64,000 bases of DNA from Strongyloides papillosus (GCA_005656395.1 SRSI01000050.1:4712001-4776000), one strand, 5' to 3'; shown: positions 8,555 to 19,731, counted from the first letter of the stretch. The notes: generated from the sequence alone by a model not told the origin. Numbers and translations are program-made.

Positions 8555-10570
8555 TTATTCAATTTTGATATATTCTCCTTCTATTCCATATTTTTCTTTA
8601 AAAAATTTCTTTATTGATTTTAAATGATTTCCTTGTAACTGAACTACAGTCTCTTCAGTACGTTCCTTTTTTTCTTCATGTATTCCTGCTGAGGAAGCAT
8701 AATAATGTCTAAGACATGAAACAAAGGAGTCATTTAACAAACCAAACAATTGCAAATTCCTAAAAATCGTTACTTTTTTATGACTAGCTTTTTTAAAATG
8801 ATCTCCAATTTTTTCAAAATGAACTTTTTTTACAGAATTAGATCTTTTTCCAAAATAAACTTTTTTTTTTAAATAATTTTTACTTTTTCCAAAATAAATT
8901 CTTTTTTCAAAATAAACTCTTTTTCCAAAAAAAACTCTTTTTCCGTAATGAACTCTTATTTTAAAATGATCTCCAATTTTTTTAACATGAATTCTTTTTT
9001 CAAAATGAGCTCTTTTTTCAAAATGAACTCTTTTTTCAAAATGAACTCTTTTTTCAAAATGAACTCTTTTTTCAAAATGAACTCTGTTTTCAGAATGAAC
9101 TCTAATATTTGGTATTCCATCTTTTTTAACTATAATAGAATTATCAGGCCTTCTAATGACATAACCCAGTGTACACTTCTTTTGCAATAAGCAAACAATT
9201 GATTCTACCGTTTGAGGTGTATCTACCAACTTTTTACCTTTTCCAAGAAATTTCTCTAAATCGTTTTTTAAAGTCATCTTATTATTATTTTCTACTGAAT
9301 AATTATTCATTTCAAAATATTTCAAAAGTAAATTCTTCAAGTCAATATAAGTATAAGGAGTATTTTCATCTCTAACACAGGGATCAACGTCAGAAAAAAT
9401 TTTTCTAAAATGTTCATTGCTAATGAAACAGCTATAAATAGAAAAGCTAGGCTTCTTACTATTTTCATCATTTTCATTTGGAATACCGTAAATTGGTTCA
9501 AAATCAGATATTAATTTGTTCTGGAAATCTACAGATTTTATATTTATTCTGTCTTTAATGTTAACAGTATCTATTAATTTTCTGCCTTCAGAATTTTCAT
9601 TTATTTTTTTGATATATTTCAAAAGTTTCGAGTATGACGTTTTTTTCAAATCTATTTTCTCTTTGTCTGGAACACATTTCTGAACATACTGTTGGAAAAA
9701 GTAACCGAGATCCATTGGTAATAGCGATGAATCTTTCAGTAGATACTTTATTGCTGTCAAAAAACAAATATGTAACTTTTCATCTTCGTCCTGAATTGTC
9801 ATATCTTTTATCATATTTTCTTCACTTATCAATGAAGAGTCATCTACAGTATCATCATTTTCGAATTTATTACCAATTTCTAACAATTCCTGTATTGTAT
9901 ATCTAGCTGTTTCCAAAGAGCCACAGAAGTAATCTTTACTTCTAGTCATCATTACAACTCCAAGACTTTTTAAGGGATACATTCCATCATTATAATTATG
10001 AAACATTTGAGTTGGAACTGCAACTCCAACAGGTCCGAAAATTAGATTATTTTCAGCATTCCAATAAAAGATAAACGATGCTTTAGAGGAATCAAATAAG
10101 GGATAGTTTTCAAATGGTTTCTCTCCATTAAGAACATCTTCTTTTGTTAGTATTCCATTTCCTCCAATACTTTTCCAACGTGTTAGACTTACAACAGTTG
10201 GATTATAAAATTTTGGAAGTATTAAACCTAATTGTAAAGATAAAAACCAATCTTTACTGGAACTTTTGCCATCTCTGAAAAAAATTGGCTTTGAATTGCA
10301 CATCAAAACATCGATGTCTTTTTTAACTTTCGATTTTACTTTAACAATTTCTAATTTTGAATCACCAATAGTCTTAGTCCAAACATCATTACCTAATAAA
10401 GTCTTGAAATCCGAACTAGAAATTAGAAAATTAATATTACTTATGGGAAACAAAAACATACATTTCTTTGCCTTTTGGTATTTTCTTTCTTTTAATAGTG
10501 CAAGGTTGAGTAAACCAAAATAAATCCATAGTATTTTAATAAGTTTTCTAAAAAATTTACTTATTTCCAT
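8555..10570 (-). CDS. EIF2D: Translation initiation factor eIF2D (ligatin family) with repeat insertion
   Basis: eIF2D binds the 40S subunit, delivers or removes tRNA at the P site and helps recycle post-termination complexes. The 671-residue single-exon product is slightly longer than the human protein. In order: a pre-PUA/PUA region (about 35-220, with GPVGVAVPTQMF matching the family's APVAIGVA segment), a winged-helix stretch (about 265-380, DLGYFFQQYV...KKTSYSKL), a SWIB/MDM2-like part (about 385-490) and a SUI1 domain (595-671, HKKVTIFRNLQLFG...QLQGNHLKSI). Residues 490-594 are an insertion of six-residue repeats of the type RVHFEK, placed just before the conserved ASxKKVT start of SUI1. 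The N-terminus has an unusual hydrophobic run (LIKILWIYFGLLNLALL) where relatives are basic. The frame is intact. Confidence 0.85.
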   Translation of the reverse strand: MEISKFFRKLIKILWIYFGLLNLALLKERKYQKAKKCMFLFPISNINFLISSSDFKTLLGNDVWTKTIGDSKLEIVKVKSKVKKDIDVLMCNSKPIFFRDGKSSSKDWFLSLQLGLILPKFYNPTVVSLTRWKSIGGNGILTKEDVLNGEKPFENYPLFDSSKASFIFYWNAENNLIFGPVGVAVPTQMFHNYNDGMYPLKSLGVVMMTRSKDYFCGSLETARYTIQELLEIGNKFENDDTVDDSSLISEENMIKDMTIQDEDEKLHICFLTAIKYLLKDSSLLPMDLGYFFQQYVQKCVPDKEKIDLKKTSYSKLLKYIKKINENSEGRKLIDTVNIKDRINIKSVDFQNKLISDFEPIYGIPNENDENSKKPSFSIYSCFISNEHFRKIFSDVDPCVRDENTPYTYIDLKNLLLKYFEMNNYSVENNNKMTLKNDLEKFLGKGKKLVDTPQTVESIVCLLQKKCTLGYVIRRPDNSIIVKKDGIPNIRVHSENRVHFEKRVHFEKRVHFEKRVHFEKRAHFEKRIHVKKIGDHFKIRVHYGKRVFFGKRVYFEKRIYFGKSKNYLKKKVYFGKRSNSVKKVHFEKIGDHFKKASHKKVTIFRNLQLFGLLNDSFVSCLRHYYASSAGIHEEKKERTEETVVQLQGNHLKSIKKFFKEKYGIEGEYIKIE
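8789..9103 (-). repeat. 18-bp tandem repeats encoding RVHFEK-type hexapeptides
   Basis: About 17 degenerate units lie within the eIF2D frame. Five near-perfect RVHFEK units and a RAHFEK are followed by RIHVKK, RVHYGK, RVFFGK, RVYFEK, RIYFGK and others, with IGDHFK spacers appearing twice. All indels are multiples of three, so the frame is kept. The products are strongly basic and His-rich. Confidence 0.85.
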
Positions 10571-11145
10571 GTATGTTAAATTAATTAATTATAAACAAAT
10601 TAAACATTACATTACTAATACAATGTATAAAATTTGAATGATAAAATATCAACAAAACACGGCTTTACTTCGCAGAGACCGAATTGGCTGTAGGGTAAAC
10701 TTCAGTTATTATTTTATCATTCTACACAAACATTTTGCTTAAAATTACTTTTATTATAAGTATTTTTACAGTAAAAAAAGTTACGACTAACGGAGCTACT
10801 ACAATTTATAGTGAATGAACTTTTAGTTAATACATAACATTTATAACAGTTAACACATAACCAATAATAATATTTCTATTGATAATGCTCACTTTGGGAT
10901 TAATTAGCTTCTTCCCAATTAAAGACCTTCAAGCAATCTTTTTAGGATAACTTTATCAAATGAAAATTTTCTTGAAACCAGATCAACAACAAAAAAATTC
11001 CCAAACTTTTTTATTTATTTTTTTTTCAAAGAATATACATTATACTTTGATATATTACAAAATATATATGATTGCTATTTTGAACATTGATAATAAATGC
11101 TCGCCATTAAATTTTGTCTTCTTATTTTTTCATCACTTCCAGTTT
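10571..11145. other. Intergenic between eIF2D and the NAALADase remnant
   Basis: This contains the presumed eIF2D promoter (minus strand), with a slightly G+C-richer patch at about 10655-10710. I found no gene or clear element. Confidence 0.4.
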
Positions 11146-11640
11146 TTACGATATAATTTTTGAAGGAAAGAATGTTGTCAATGGATCATCATCAAATTTA
11201 AATAATGTTCCAACTTATGCTCCATGATCTAGTAAGTAAATATTATGCAGAAATGTTTCATTATCTTTCTTTAGTAATAGTGCATATTCATGAGGATTAC
11301 TATAGATGATAACACCTTTAGCTCCCCTAACACCATCCGTATTAACTTTATCAGCTCTAAAATTACTACCACATTTAATTAAAATAATCCTATCTTTTAA
11401 ACTGATATTCTTCTTGTCTAAAACCTCATAATCATCTGATTTTCCGTAATTAGCATAAACTACACTTCCGGTACAGTACAACTCTTGGCATAAGCCAGCC
11501 ATTGCACTTTAGAACGATAATCATCTTCTAATTGGGAATCTAATTCTTTATCAACAAGTATCAAGTGCTCGGCAGATAGCTCCATCTGTGGCGGACGTAT
11601 CTGTTCTATACAAAACCTATAACCATCTGCCGCAGATATC
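11146..11640 (-). pseudogene. NAALADase / glutamate carboxypeptidase II-like fragment
   Basis: The best match is the protease-associated (PA) domain region of M28 peptidases of the PSMA/NAALADase group. From upstream: KVQWLAYAKS, then after a one-base frame change near 11470-11485, VVYANYGKSDDYEVL, a segment ending RGAKGVIIYSNPHEYA, then a TAA at 11215-11217 in place of a sense codon. Beyond it, in the same frame, DDDPLTTFFP resembles the family's G-D-P-L/T-T-P motif. The zinc-binding peptidase domain is absent. The upstream end is cut off by a MITE at 11670. So it is a truncated, frameshifted and nonsense-mutated remnant. The protein family is fairly sure; which paralogue it came from is not. 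Confidence 0.65.
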
Positions 11641-11669
11641 TCATCTAGTGGACATATATATGAGCGGGT

Positions 11670-12586
11670 CAGTGAATTTTCCGACCCGGGGTCGGTCGGT
11701 TTAGGGTCGCTTTTTAAAATCGACCCGTTAAACAAATAATATATACCCCTATAAAAAGCATAATTTTATTATAATTAATAAAATTTTCTAGTAAAAAATA
11801 TTACAATATATAAATTACCCCTTAAAACTAATAAATTGTTCAAATTCTTAGTATTTAAATTAGTTCGTCGACAATTTCTAATATATAAGTGTTGAAAAAG
11901 CACTTTCAGATCTGATACTAGTTGACTTTATTATTTTCAATTTCTTATAAAGACTATGTGAATGAGGTGCCGATAATTTTACTGAACTCCAAAAATGGTG
12001 AATATTAACCTCAGAACTAATATTTTTAATATGGTAAAGATAATTACAGTTGTCCCCCCGTATCCGCGGTAGATTGGTTCCTGAGACTACCGCGGATAAC
12101 GAAACCGCGGATAATAGCGAACCGTAGTATTTATTATTTTTTCATGTGTTAAGACCTTTAAATTATAGCTAAAATATATTTTTTTCAACAATTGTAAACA
12201 GCAGTGATCTTTTAATTAGCTTAATTTAAAGAAAACTAAAAAAATTTAATCGTAAATAGAGTTTGTACTCTATGGTAGTTAAAATAAAAAAAAAATCGCA
12301 CGTACCCCCCCATGTTGTAATTTTCTAGTTACTAGTAATTTTCAAACCGCGGATAACTGAAACCGCGGATAACGAAACCGCGGATAACGAAACCGCGGAT
12401 ACGGGGGGACTACTGTATTATTGTCACTAATAGATAAATTTCCCAAAATTGTTAATAAATAGTATAAAAACCGACCCTTAAATTTTTGTAATTTTGCATC
12501 GACCCTAAAATTTGGGGTCGACCCTTAGAATTTGGTCAGAGGTAGACCCATTTTCAAAGGTCGACCAGGGTCGGATCCCATGTCTA
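11670..12586. mobile_element. hAT-like MITE with CCGACCC/GGTCG ends
   Basis: The left end reads CAGTGAATTTTCCGACCC; the right end read inward is TAGACATGGGATCCGACCC. They share C/TAG..AT....CCGACCCnGGTCG, a style of terminus seen in hAT MITEs. Short similar words (GAGCGG, AAGCGG) flank the two ends and may be a decayed 8-bp target duplication. There is no coding capacity. A second MITE is nested inside. Confidence 0.5.
12047..12415. mobile_element. pogo/Tigger-like MITE, TA-flanked
   Basis: The 369-bp element has termini CAGTTGTCCCCCCGTATCCG and, read inward from the right, CAGTAGTCCCCCCGTATCCG, flanked by TA on both sides (12045-12046 and 12416-12417). The subterminal AACCGCGGATA words repeat several times in both halves. 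The CAGTAGTCCCCCC...CCGCGG end is typical of pogo/Tigger-derived MITEs. It lies inside the hAT-like MITE, so it inserted later. Confidence 0.75.
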
Positions 12587-14760
12587 AGCGGACACTAGGT
12601 AGATAAATTAAAATGTGATAAAATATAATCTTAAAAATTAAAATTCAGTGTAAAGTAAACCTGAAAGCTATGTTTGTACAATCATATTCAAGAGAAAAAT
12701 AGTAAAATAACTAATATTATTACCTTTTTCTTTTAAAGAGTAAGAAATATTTTATTAAAATTTTTATTTTTTTGTGAAACAATTTTACCGATCATTACAT
12801 TAAAGGTAACTGAAAGATTATAACAAATAATTTCTTAAAAAAGCTGTTTTAAAATTACCAAAAAAAGAATAAATGTTTTATTCGGACAAGAAACTATAAA
12901 TATGTAATTATGTTTACAATTAGTACAAATAAATACCTACCCTCTCTTTTTATCGGAGGTTTTAATATTTAGTAATATATAAAAAAATAAGATTGATGAG
13001 ATTAGTAAGTTATTAATCTTAAAATAAACAAGGTTAATAAAAGATGACAATATTGGATGAATGACTATTATTTACTTGTTCATCTATTAATATTGCATCT
13101 GTGGATAATTTTTACAATCATTACTGATTGATTGTATGAAACAAAAGCTTTATAAATATTTATTTGATTTTTAATTAGATGATGATACATAAAAATTATT
13201 GCATAACAAATACTAAAATATTTTATCGATGTATTTTATTAATATTTGATTGTTTTGATCATTTTTTTTATTATGTGTCAAACATATAAAATAATAATGA
13301 AAACTTTGAATTTTAATACTAAAAATATGAATAAAGAGTAATTAATCAGTTGTCTTTTTTTAAAAAAAAAGTTAAAATTTCTACGTTTATAAAAACATAT
13401 GTTAATTTTAAAACATAAAATGCAATGATTTTTTTAAATTAAAATATATTATACACAGAAAAAAAAATGGGAAAAATTTTGACTAATCTATCTGAAATGT
13501 AAAAAAATTCCCCACCTATTAAAAAAGTCAACATTTATTCAAATTTTAAAATTATCGAGCAACAGCAAAAATGTTTTAAATAATGAAAAATATTTGGTTG
13601 TCGCAGAATTTTGCTTTTTTTTTACAAAATTAAATATGTTTTATATTTTTAATAATGTAACTTTTATTTAATCTTAATGTTTTTGGTATAATGCTAATCT
13701 TAGGATCTATTTTTTTTCTAATATACATGAAACATGTTGTTGGAACTCAATTTTGTGTAAAGTTGTTAAGTTTTAACAAAAAGATTGTACTAAACAATTC
13801 ACTGGCAACAATAAATATAAAAAATTCGTAATAATAATAACAAAAAGCCAAAAATTATTATTTAACCACACAAAGCATTAATAATTAAAAATATTATTTT
13901 AGTATTTGTTTTCATATTAAGTTTAAATATGTAGAAGATATTTTTAACTATAGATAAAAATCCATATAATATCATAACTTTTCATAGATTTAATTTTCTA
14001 AATAGAACCATTAAAGTCATACAAAAAAATTTTTGGCCTTCAGAAGAGTGTAATTTTATAATTAAAAGTATAATTTATAATAACTCAAACTATTAAAACT
14101 TATTAATAAAAATATTTTCGTATTTTCAGAATTGCTTTTAATAAAAGCATTTATAATCTTACATAAAATTAAATTCTAATTTTATATTTAAAAAAGTATT
14201 GTAGAAGACAATCTATGATTCAAAATAACAATAATATAGTAAAAAATTGAAACTTATTTCAATAACTACTTAATTATTGCTTTAATTTTTAAGTACGATA
14301 TAGTTGCAATAAAATTAGTGGCAAATCAAGAAAACTCAAATTTTTATGGGTGGGAAAAATTCATTACATTTTACACAAGAATGCTTTCTATTTTTATGTG
14401 TGTAGTTAATACTACAAATGTAAAATGTAAATCGATTATATCAGATGTTATGAAATAATTTAGATACTGAAAATAAATATTTTCTTAACACAATTAATAA
14501 ACTATAGTTTTTTTCTAAAAATTTGTTGATTGTTCATGTTAAATACCAAAGACTACAATGATTACTTAAAATAAATTTTAAAGTACCAAATTTTTATGTT
14601 TACATTTAATAAATGATTTATTAGATAAATTGTTTTTTTTGATCAATAATTACAAACGTATTGGAAAGGCAAATGCTTATTCAATGTGTTTATCTTTGAC
14701 TGTTGAATTTTCGCTATAAATAACAATGTTTTTAATATTTTTGTATTATGAGGCTGCCTT
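12587..14760. other. A+T-rich intergenic region
   Basis: A 2.2 kb stretch with no supported gene, element or RNA. It is dominated by A/T homopolymer runs and presumably includes the upstream region of the transthyretin-like gene. Confidence 0.5.
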
Positions 14761-15239
14761 ATGGGAATTAATTTTAAAATAACTATATTTATTTTGCTGA
14801 TTTTTATTCAATATAGTTTTGAATATAGAAGATCAAGAATGCAGGTAGTTGGTGCATTTGGTCATTTTTACTGTAATAGAAAACCGATTCGAAATGCTCG
14901 AGTTCGTCTTACAAATAACGTTAGAATACGGAATCAAGAAATTCTGGATAGTACATTAACAAATAAAAATGGTTATTTTCTTGTAAGAGGGCATACATAT
15001 AGCCATTATACCACTTGTAAGATTTAAACTTTTTATTTTCTATAAAATTTATAGTACCTTATTTAGAAGTTTCTCACAACTGTGGAGAAAGAAATCACAA
15101 TTGTCATAGAAAATTTAAATTACGAATTCCAACGTATTATGTATTTGTTGGTACAACTATTCATAGATTTTATGAGGCTAGACATATTGATTTGAGAAAA
15201 AGATATTACTATAGAAGAATATGTATGAAAAATGCATAA
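14761..15239 (+). CDS. Transthyretin-like (TTL/TTR) secreted protein, two exons
   Basis: Exon 1 (14761-15016) encodes a signal peptide (residues 1-20) and the family start MQVVGAFGHFYCNRKPIRNARVRL-type strand pair with a LTNKNGYFLVRG turn. A 38-bp GT..AG intron (15017-15054, donor GTAAGA) joins in phase 1 to exon 2 (15055-15239), which gives the second half with NCHRKFKLRIPTYYV and a terminal Cys-rich end. The joined product is 146 residues, the usual length, with the four conserved cysteines of nematode TTL proteins. These are secreted beta-sandwich proteins expanded in nematodes; one C. elegans member bridges apoptotic cells, but most are uncharacterised. The frame is fully open once spliced. 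Confidence 0.85.
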
Positions 15240-15621
15240 CAAGCAAGAAAAATAATATAGTTTTGTAAAATAAGATTTTTTTTTCAATACCCCAAACACG
15301 CTGAATTTTTATTACTTCAACTTTCACATCTTGAAGCGCTGTTCTATTACATTATATTTCAAAATACTATTAAATCTACACTATCTTTTCTTTAACTAAA
15401 AATTTAAATACTTTAGTAAAAAAACTTATTTTTATCTATGACAATAAAATCTTGAGCAAAAGTAAAATCTATTAGAATTTTAATTTCTGATGAAATTTCA
15501 GTGTACGAAGCACAGATAAAAATAGTGATAATACTAACGGCTTTTAAATGTTACAAATATTATACGTGCTATAATTGGTCGCATAAACATTATGATCAAA
15601 ATTTACAGTAAATGTAAATAA
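15240..15621. other. Intergenic, 3' of the TTL gene
   Basis: A+T-rich, no supported feature. The right end (to the TA at 15622-15623) is presumably part of the element into which the mariner jumped. Confidence 0.4.
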
Positions 15622-15623
15622 TA

Positions 15624-16909
15624 TTAGGTTGTCCCATCCAAGATGACTATTTTTTATCCTAATTTTTAAATACACATAACTTTTTTAAAAATAAATATTT
15701 TTATTCAAAATAACAACCACTACAATCTATACATCGTTGCCAACGAGATACGAGCTTATTGATTCCATCAACATAAAAATCCGGGCTTCTAGATTCGATG
15801 AAAGCTTCAAAGGCAGTTTTTGCTTCCTCATCGTTCCTGAAGATTTTCTGCGTTAAGAAATTGTTCAGATGTTTGAAAAAGTGGTAATCTGTTGGAGAAA
15901 GGTCAGGTAATTATGTCGGATGAGGTAGAGTTTCATACTTCAATTCCCTCAATTTCTGAACGGTTCTTTTTGAAACGTGCGACTTTGCGTTATCGTGGAG
16001 AAGAATCGGTCCTTTTCTGTTGACTAAAGCGGGAACTTTCTGGGACAATTTCTGGTGCATTTTTTCAATTTGTTGAAAGTAGGATTCCGAAGTAATAGTT
16101 TCACCAGGTTTCATAAACTCGTAGTGGATAATTTCTATAGCAGACCACCAAACAGTCACTATAATCTTCTTTGGGGAAAGTTTGGGTTTCGGGAACTGTT
16201 TTTGTGATTCATCCTTGTCCAACCATTGTCCAGATCTTTTGTGATTGTCGTAGAGAATCCATTTTTCATCGCAACTGATGAGACGACCAAGAAATGGGTC
16301 TTTTCTGTTCCTCAAAAAGAGGAAATAACAAATTTCATAACGACGTAATTTTTGATAGTCGTTTTATTCATAAGGTACCCATCGGTCAAGCTTTTTTGTC
16401 TTTTCTATCTCCTGTAAGTGACGGGAAACTGTTGATTTGGATACATTTAGTTCTCTAGCAAGTTCCCTAACCGTTGTACGTGGATTTGCTTCAACAACTT
16501 CTCGTAGCACGTCGTTATCAAGAACCGACTCAGGCTTCTCACGCTTCTCATTCTCGAGATCCTCACTGCCTTCTCTGAATTTTTTAAACCATCTTTGAAC
16601 CGTAGAAGGAGAGACGAGATTTTCTCCGAAAGTTTTGTTGATTTCTTGTGTTGTTTTTGCGGCATTAGTACCGCGTTTGAACTCGTATAGCATCATGGCG
16701 CGAATATCACGTTTTGACAGCATTGTTTGTTTTTAAGATAAGATGATAATAAACAGAGCTCATGGCAATGATATATGTATCAACGTGTAGAGGAGATTTA
16801 GGAGAATCTAACAGTTTGATTTTTATACCAAAACATAGCCAATCATTTTAGAAAACGCGTATCAAACAACGCATATCAAAAAATAGTCATTTTGGATGGG
16901 ACAACCTAA
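15624..16909 (-). mobile_element. mariner element, copy 1 (minus strand)
   Basis: The 1286-bp element has termini TTAGGTTGTCCCATCC and an inward-reading right end TTAGGTTGTCCCATCC, with TA duplications at 15622-15623 and 16910-16911. Size, ends and transposase are those of a mariner. It is in opposite orientation to the second copy at 34049-35331. Confidence 0.9.
15701..16723 (-). pseudogene. mariner transposase, two nonsense codons
   Basis: A cut-and-paste transposase. The frame is continuous apart from two stops. The N-terminal half has paired helix-turn-helix DNA-binding motifs (TVQRWFKKFREG, then VSKSTVSRHL). A TAA near 16361 replaces a codon in the WVPHELS linker motif. The catalytic half keeps SCDEKWILYDN, LLHDNAKSHV and SPTDYHFFKHL, so all three D,D34D acids are present. 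A second TAA (about 15913) replaces the Tyr-like position just before SPDLSPTD. The sequence otherwise runs to a normal YFE end at 15701. It is inactive as read. The first stop is shared with copy 2. Confidence 0.85.
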
Positions 16910-16914
16910 TAGAG

Positions 16915-17516
16915 ATGATAAAGTTAAAATTAATCAACTAATTGTTTATATGCAATCTGTACTTAGACTATGCTATTTGTTTCAGGAACCAAATATTAAC
17001 ATTAACGAACTAAAGGATAAATGAATCTTTCATGCAAATATTTTGTTCAAATCTACGTATGCCATATTTGGTGAAAGATATAGGCAATTTACAAAACTAC
17101 ATAATATTCTTCACACAAAGTACATGCTTGATTATTTTAATTTACAGGTTTTTCATTTTTCTACGATTCGATTTGAAAGTGCAAATTCAAGGATAAAACA
17201 GATGTTACTTCTGTCAAAAAATAGGCGTAATATAGCAAAAACAATTATTTCAAAAGCAATCTTTTCTTCATATCTTGAGAATTACAAAGATAACGAGGAA
17301 GAAAATTATATAAATGACAATAGAAATTGGGTATATGAAATTAACGAAACAGAATGCTTGGATATCACATTGAATAGAAGTGATATTGAAAATAGTTTTA
17401 TAGAAAATGTAGTAAGAACAATAGAGGAATCATTTAGTTCTTAAAACAGTACTATTGATGAAAGTGACGATGACGAAACATATCAGGAAGAAACTAACGA
17501 TTTTGATAGTGAGTAA
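16915..17516 (+). pseudogene. CACTA/En-Spm-like transposase remnant (tentative)
   Basis: One frame runs across this stretch with only two internal stops (TGA 17022-17024, TAA about 17442). The middle reads FGERYRQFTKLHNILH...FNLQVFHFSTIRFESANSRIK, resembling the LHxxLH...FSTFxFES pattern of the C-terminal domain carried by CACTA/TNP2-type transposases and their animal relatives. The C-terminus is very acidic (IDESDDDETYQEETNDFDSE). The left end is cut by mariner copy 1 at the TA 16910-16911. The similarity call is from pattern memory only, so confidence is modest. Confidence 0.35.
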
Positions 17517-17744
17517 ATAAGATTCAAAACAATAAGTTAAAAAAATTTCTTTTAAATACACATATATAAACAATATTAAATTTTTTAAACAAAAACTAAA
17601 ATAATAATTTGTTCTATAATTTTAAAATAAATGTTTATTCTTACTAAACTAAATATATGTATAATTATAAATTAGTTTTATTAACAAGAATATTTTAAAT
17701 GGCTAGTAAATAATTTGATTTTTATGCAGTAAAAAAAGTTTAAG

Positions 17745-18120
17745 TATGCCAATTAATGTGATGTTTAACATATATAAAAATTGTGAGAAAAAAATGTTTG
17801 TTCTTAAGTACTATCATTTTAAAGATCCATACCTTATTAATATATAATAAATCTAAGTGTGTAAAAAATTGGTTTTTCAAATGCCATAGATGGTAAATAT
17901 GATTTTTTAGAAACAATCAAAATATATAGATATGTTGATTAGAATGTTTTTAATCACATGTGAAAAAACTGTAGAAAAACATTGGTCTTTAGAATTATTA
18001 TCTTAGTTATTTTCCATACCTTACTAATACATAATATTCATAACTTCTTTCAAAAAATTCATTAAATTTTGATAGTTTAGCAATACATAAAATTTTTTAA
18101 CAAAATATTTTATATAAAAA
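17745..18120. repeat. About two diverged units of the 189-bp satellite family
   Basis: Segments such as CATATATAAAAATTGTGAG, TTTCAAATGCCATAGATGG and AGATATGTTGATTAGAATG recur here in the same order as in the array at 26421-27640. This is an isolated outlier pair lying directly before the piggyBac-like element. Confidence 0.6.
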
Positions 18121-18334
18121 AAAGATATTGCTATGCTTCAAATGTAATCCCACTCAAGTGATAGGTGTTATTAGCCTATTTTTATAAATATCTGTTATAC
18201 TTCTTTTTTCTTTTTATATTAACCCTTTCCCTGCCAGAGATTTTTTTCTTTGTATTACGCACTCATGGTGTGTAAAATTGGAAAAGTACTTTTATATAGA
18301 AGAAAATGTTAATAAAAAATTGGTAATATATTTC

Positions 18335-18537
18335 GTTGTGTAGCGGTATTAAAGTTCAAATAGAAATAAGAGTATAAAGGAAAACATTTTATTATAATCA
18401 TACAATTATAAACACCAAAAACATCTTAAAAACTGAGGGTCATAAAGAATGAATGAATATTAGGATAAGTCAGATATTTATATGGAAATAAAAAGTGGGT
18501 GTATGTTTTTGGGTAAAGAGAGGTGGTGTGCATTACG
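18335..18537 (-). repeat. 3' LTR
   Basis: Identical partner of 22045-22247. It is preceded, in minus-strand sense, by a polypurine tract that directly abuts it. Confidence 0.85.
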
Positions 18538-18550
18538 TCTCCCTTCCATT
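18538..18550 (-). other. Polypurine tract of the LTR element
   Basis: On the minus strand AATGGAAGGGAGA runs straight into the 3' LTR, the expected plus-strand primer site. The same sequence recurs inside the element at about 19742-19757, at the end of the protease frame. Confidence 0.65.
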
Positions 18551-19731
18551 AAATTGGTGTCCTCACCAATCTTTATAATTTGTTTTACTAATTTGTCTTT
18601 TCTTTTTAAAGAATCGTTTCTCCAAGTGCTTTCCATTTGTAGCTAGAATTAAGGGTAGAACGTCGCATTTCACTTTCTAGAGATTTCTTTCATATAAATT
18701 TTAGAATTTGATCTTGACTTTGTCTGTCTCGCTTTTTATTTTTAAGATTTATTTTGTAATAATTGTAAATATTTCATTAACGAATTTCTTTATTGATCAT
18801 TATCATTTGTATTACAATATTAGTTCATTTTTGTAATAGTCTAGATTCAAATGAACACCTCCTTCTCTATTACATCTAATTCGAAAAGTATGGATAAAGA
18901 AGTTATTTGTTAAGGGATAATGATTTTCAGAGCATATATAAAGGTAAACAATGTCTTGAGGAAAAATAAGGGAAAAAGGATAATAATAAAATGGGTAATA
19001 TCGGTAAGTAAAAGAAGGTTATTTACAAAGTTATGAGTATTAGGTTAGTATTCGATTGATTTTTCTATCTAATTTGTTTATATATGGATGTCGTTTATCA
19101 CATTGACTTTGTTTTTGGTATATCTTCCTTCTAGACTTTTCTTTTTCTCTTTTGATGACGCATCGATCTTCCTATGTTGTTTCTGACATCATAATCTTCT
19201 AGATCTTTCCATTTACTGGTTTAACTTTTGTTTATGCCTAATTTTCATCAACATTTGTAAAATTTTTGGTTGGTTTCCTGATTTTACCTTTCCGAATTTA
19301 AGACGACGTCTGGGGCTGGTTCCCCCCCTCCAATAAGAATCCTTCATCTCCTGATGAAGTCTTATACATTTTTGTTTGTTTGATATGCGCGATTTCTTGA
19401 AGTAACAATTTTCTAACAACATGCTCTGGCGCATCTGTGTGAATCAGAAAATTTCAATTCTTATCTGGAGGTACTAGCATTGCTCTTTTAATTTCTTCCT
19501 TTTTAGATAGCTCAAGTATAATCTCTTCGTATTTTGTACAGACGCAATCTAATTTATTAGTAATAGTATATTCAATGGGGCTGTTATCAAGAATGTTAAA
19601 GGCGTTTGGTGCCCAAGTTCTAAAGATGTATGGATGTTATATTATTTTTGAGGTTATTGACACCTTCAATCGGAATAATCTTGGGTGGCATTGATGTTCA
19701 TTTATTTTAAGCGATATCTGAGAGACTATAT
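18551..19731. other. Interior of LTR element, 3' of the gag frame
   Basis: About 1.2 kb, less A+T-rich than the surroundings, with several short broken minus-strand frames (for example 19213-19434) but no pol motif. It may be a decayed pol or env remnant. Confidence 0.45.

Noticed and set aside
8948..9190. Plus-strand frame of MNSFFK-like repeats
   Set aside because: It is the antisense of the eIF2D hexapeptide repeats; the minus-strand frame is the conserved gene.
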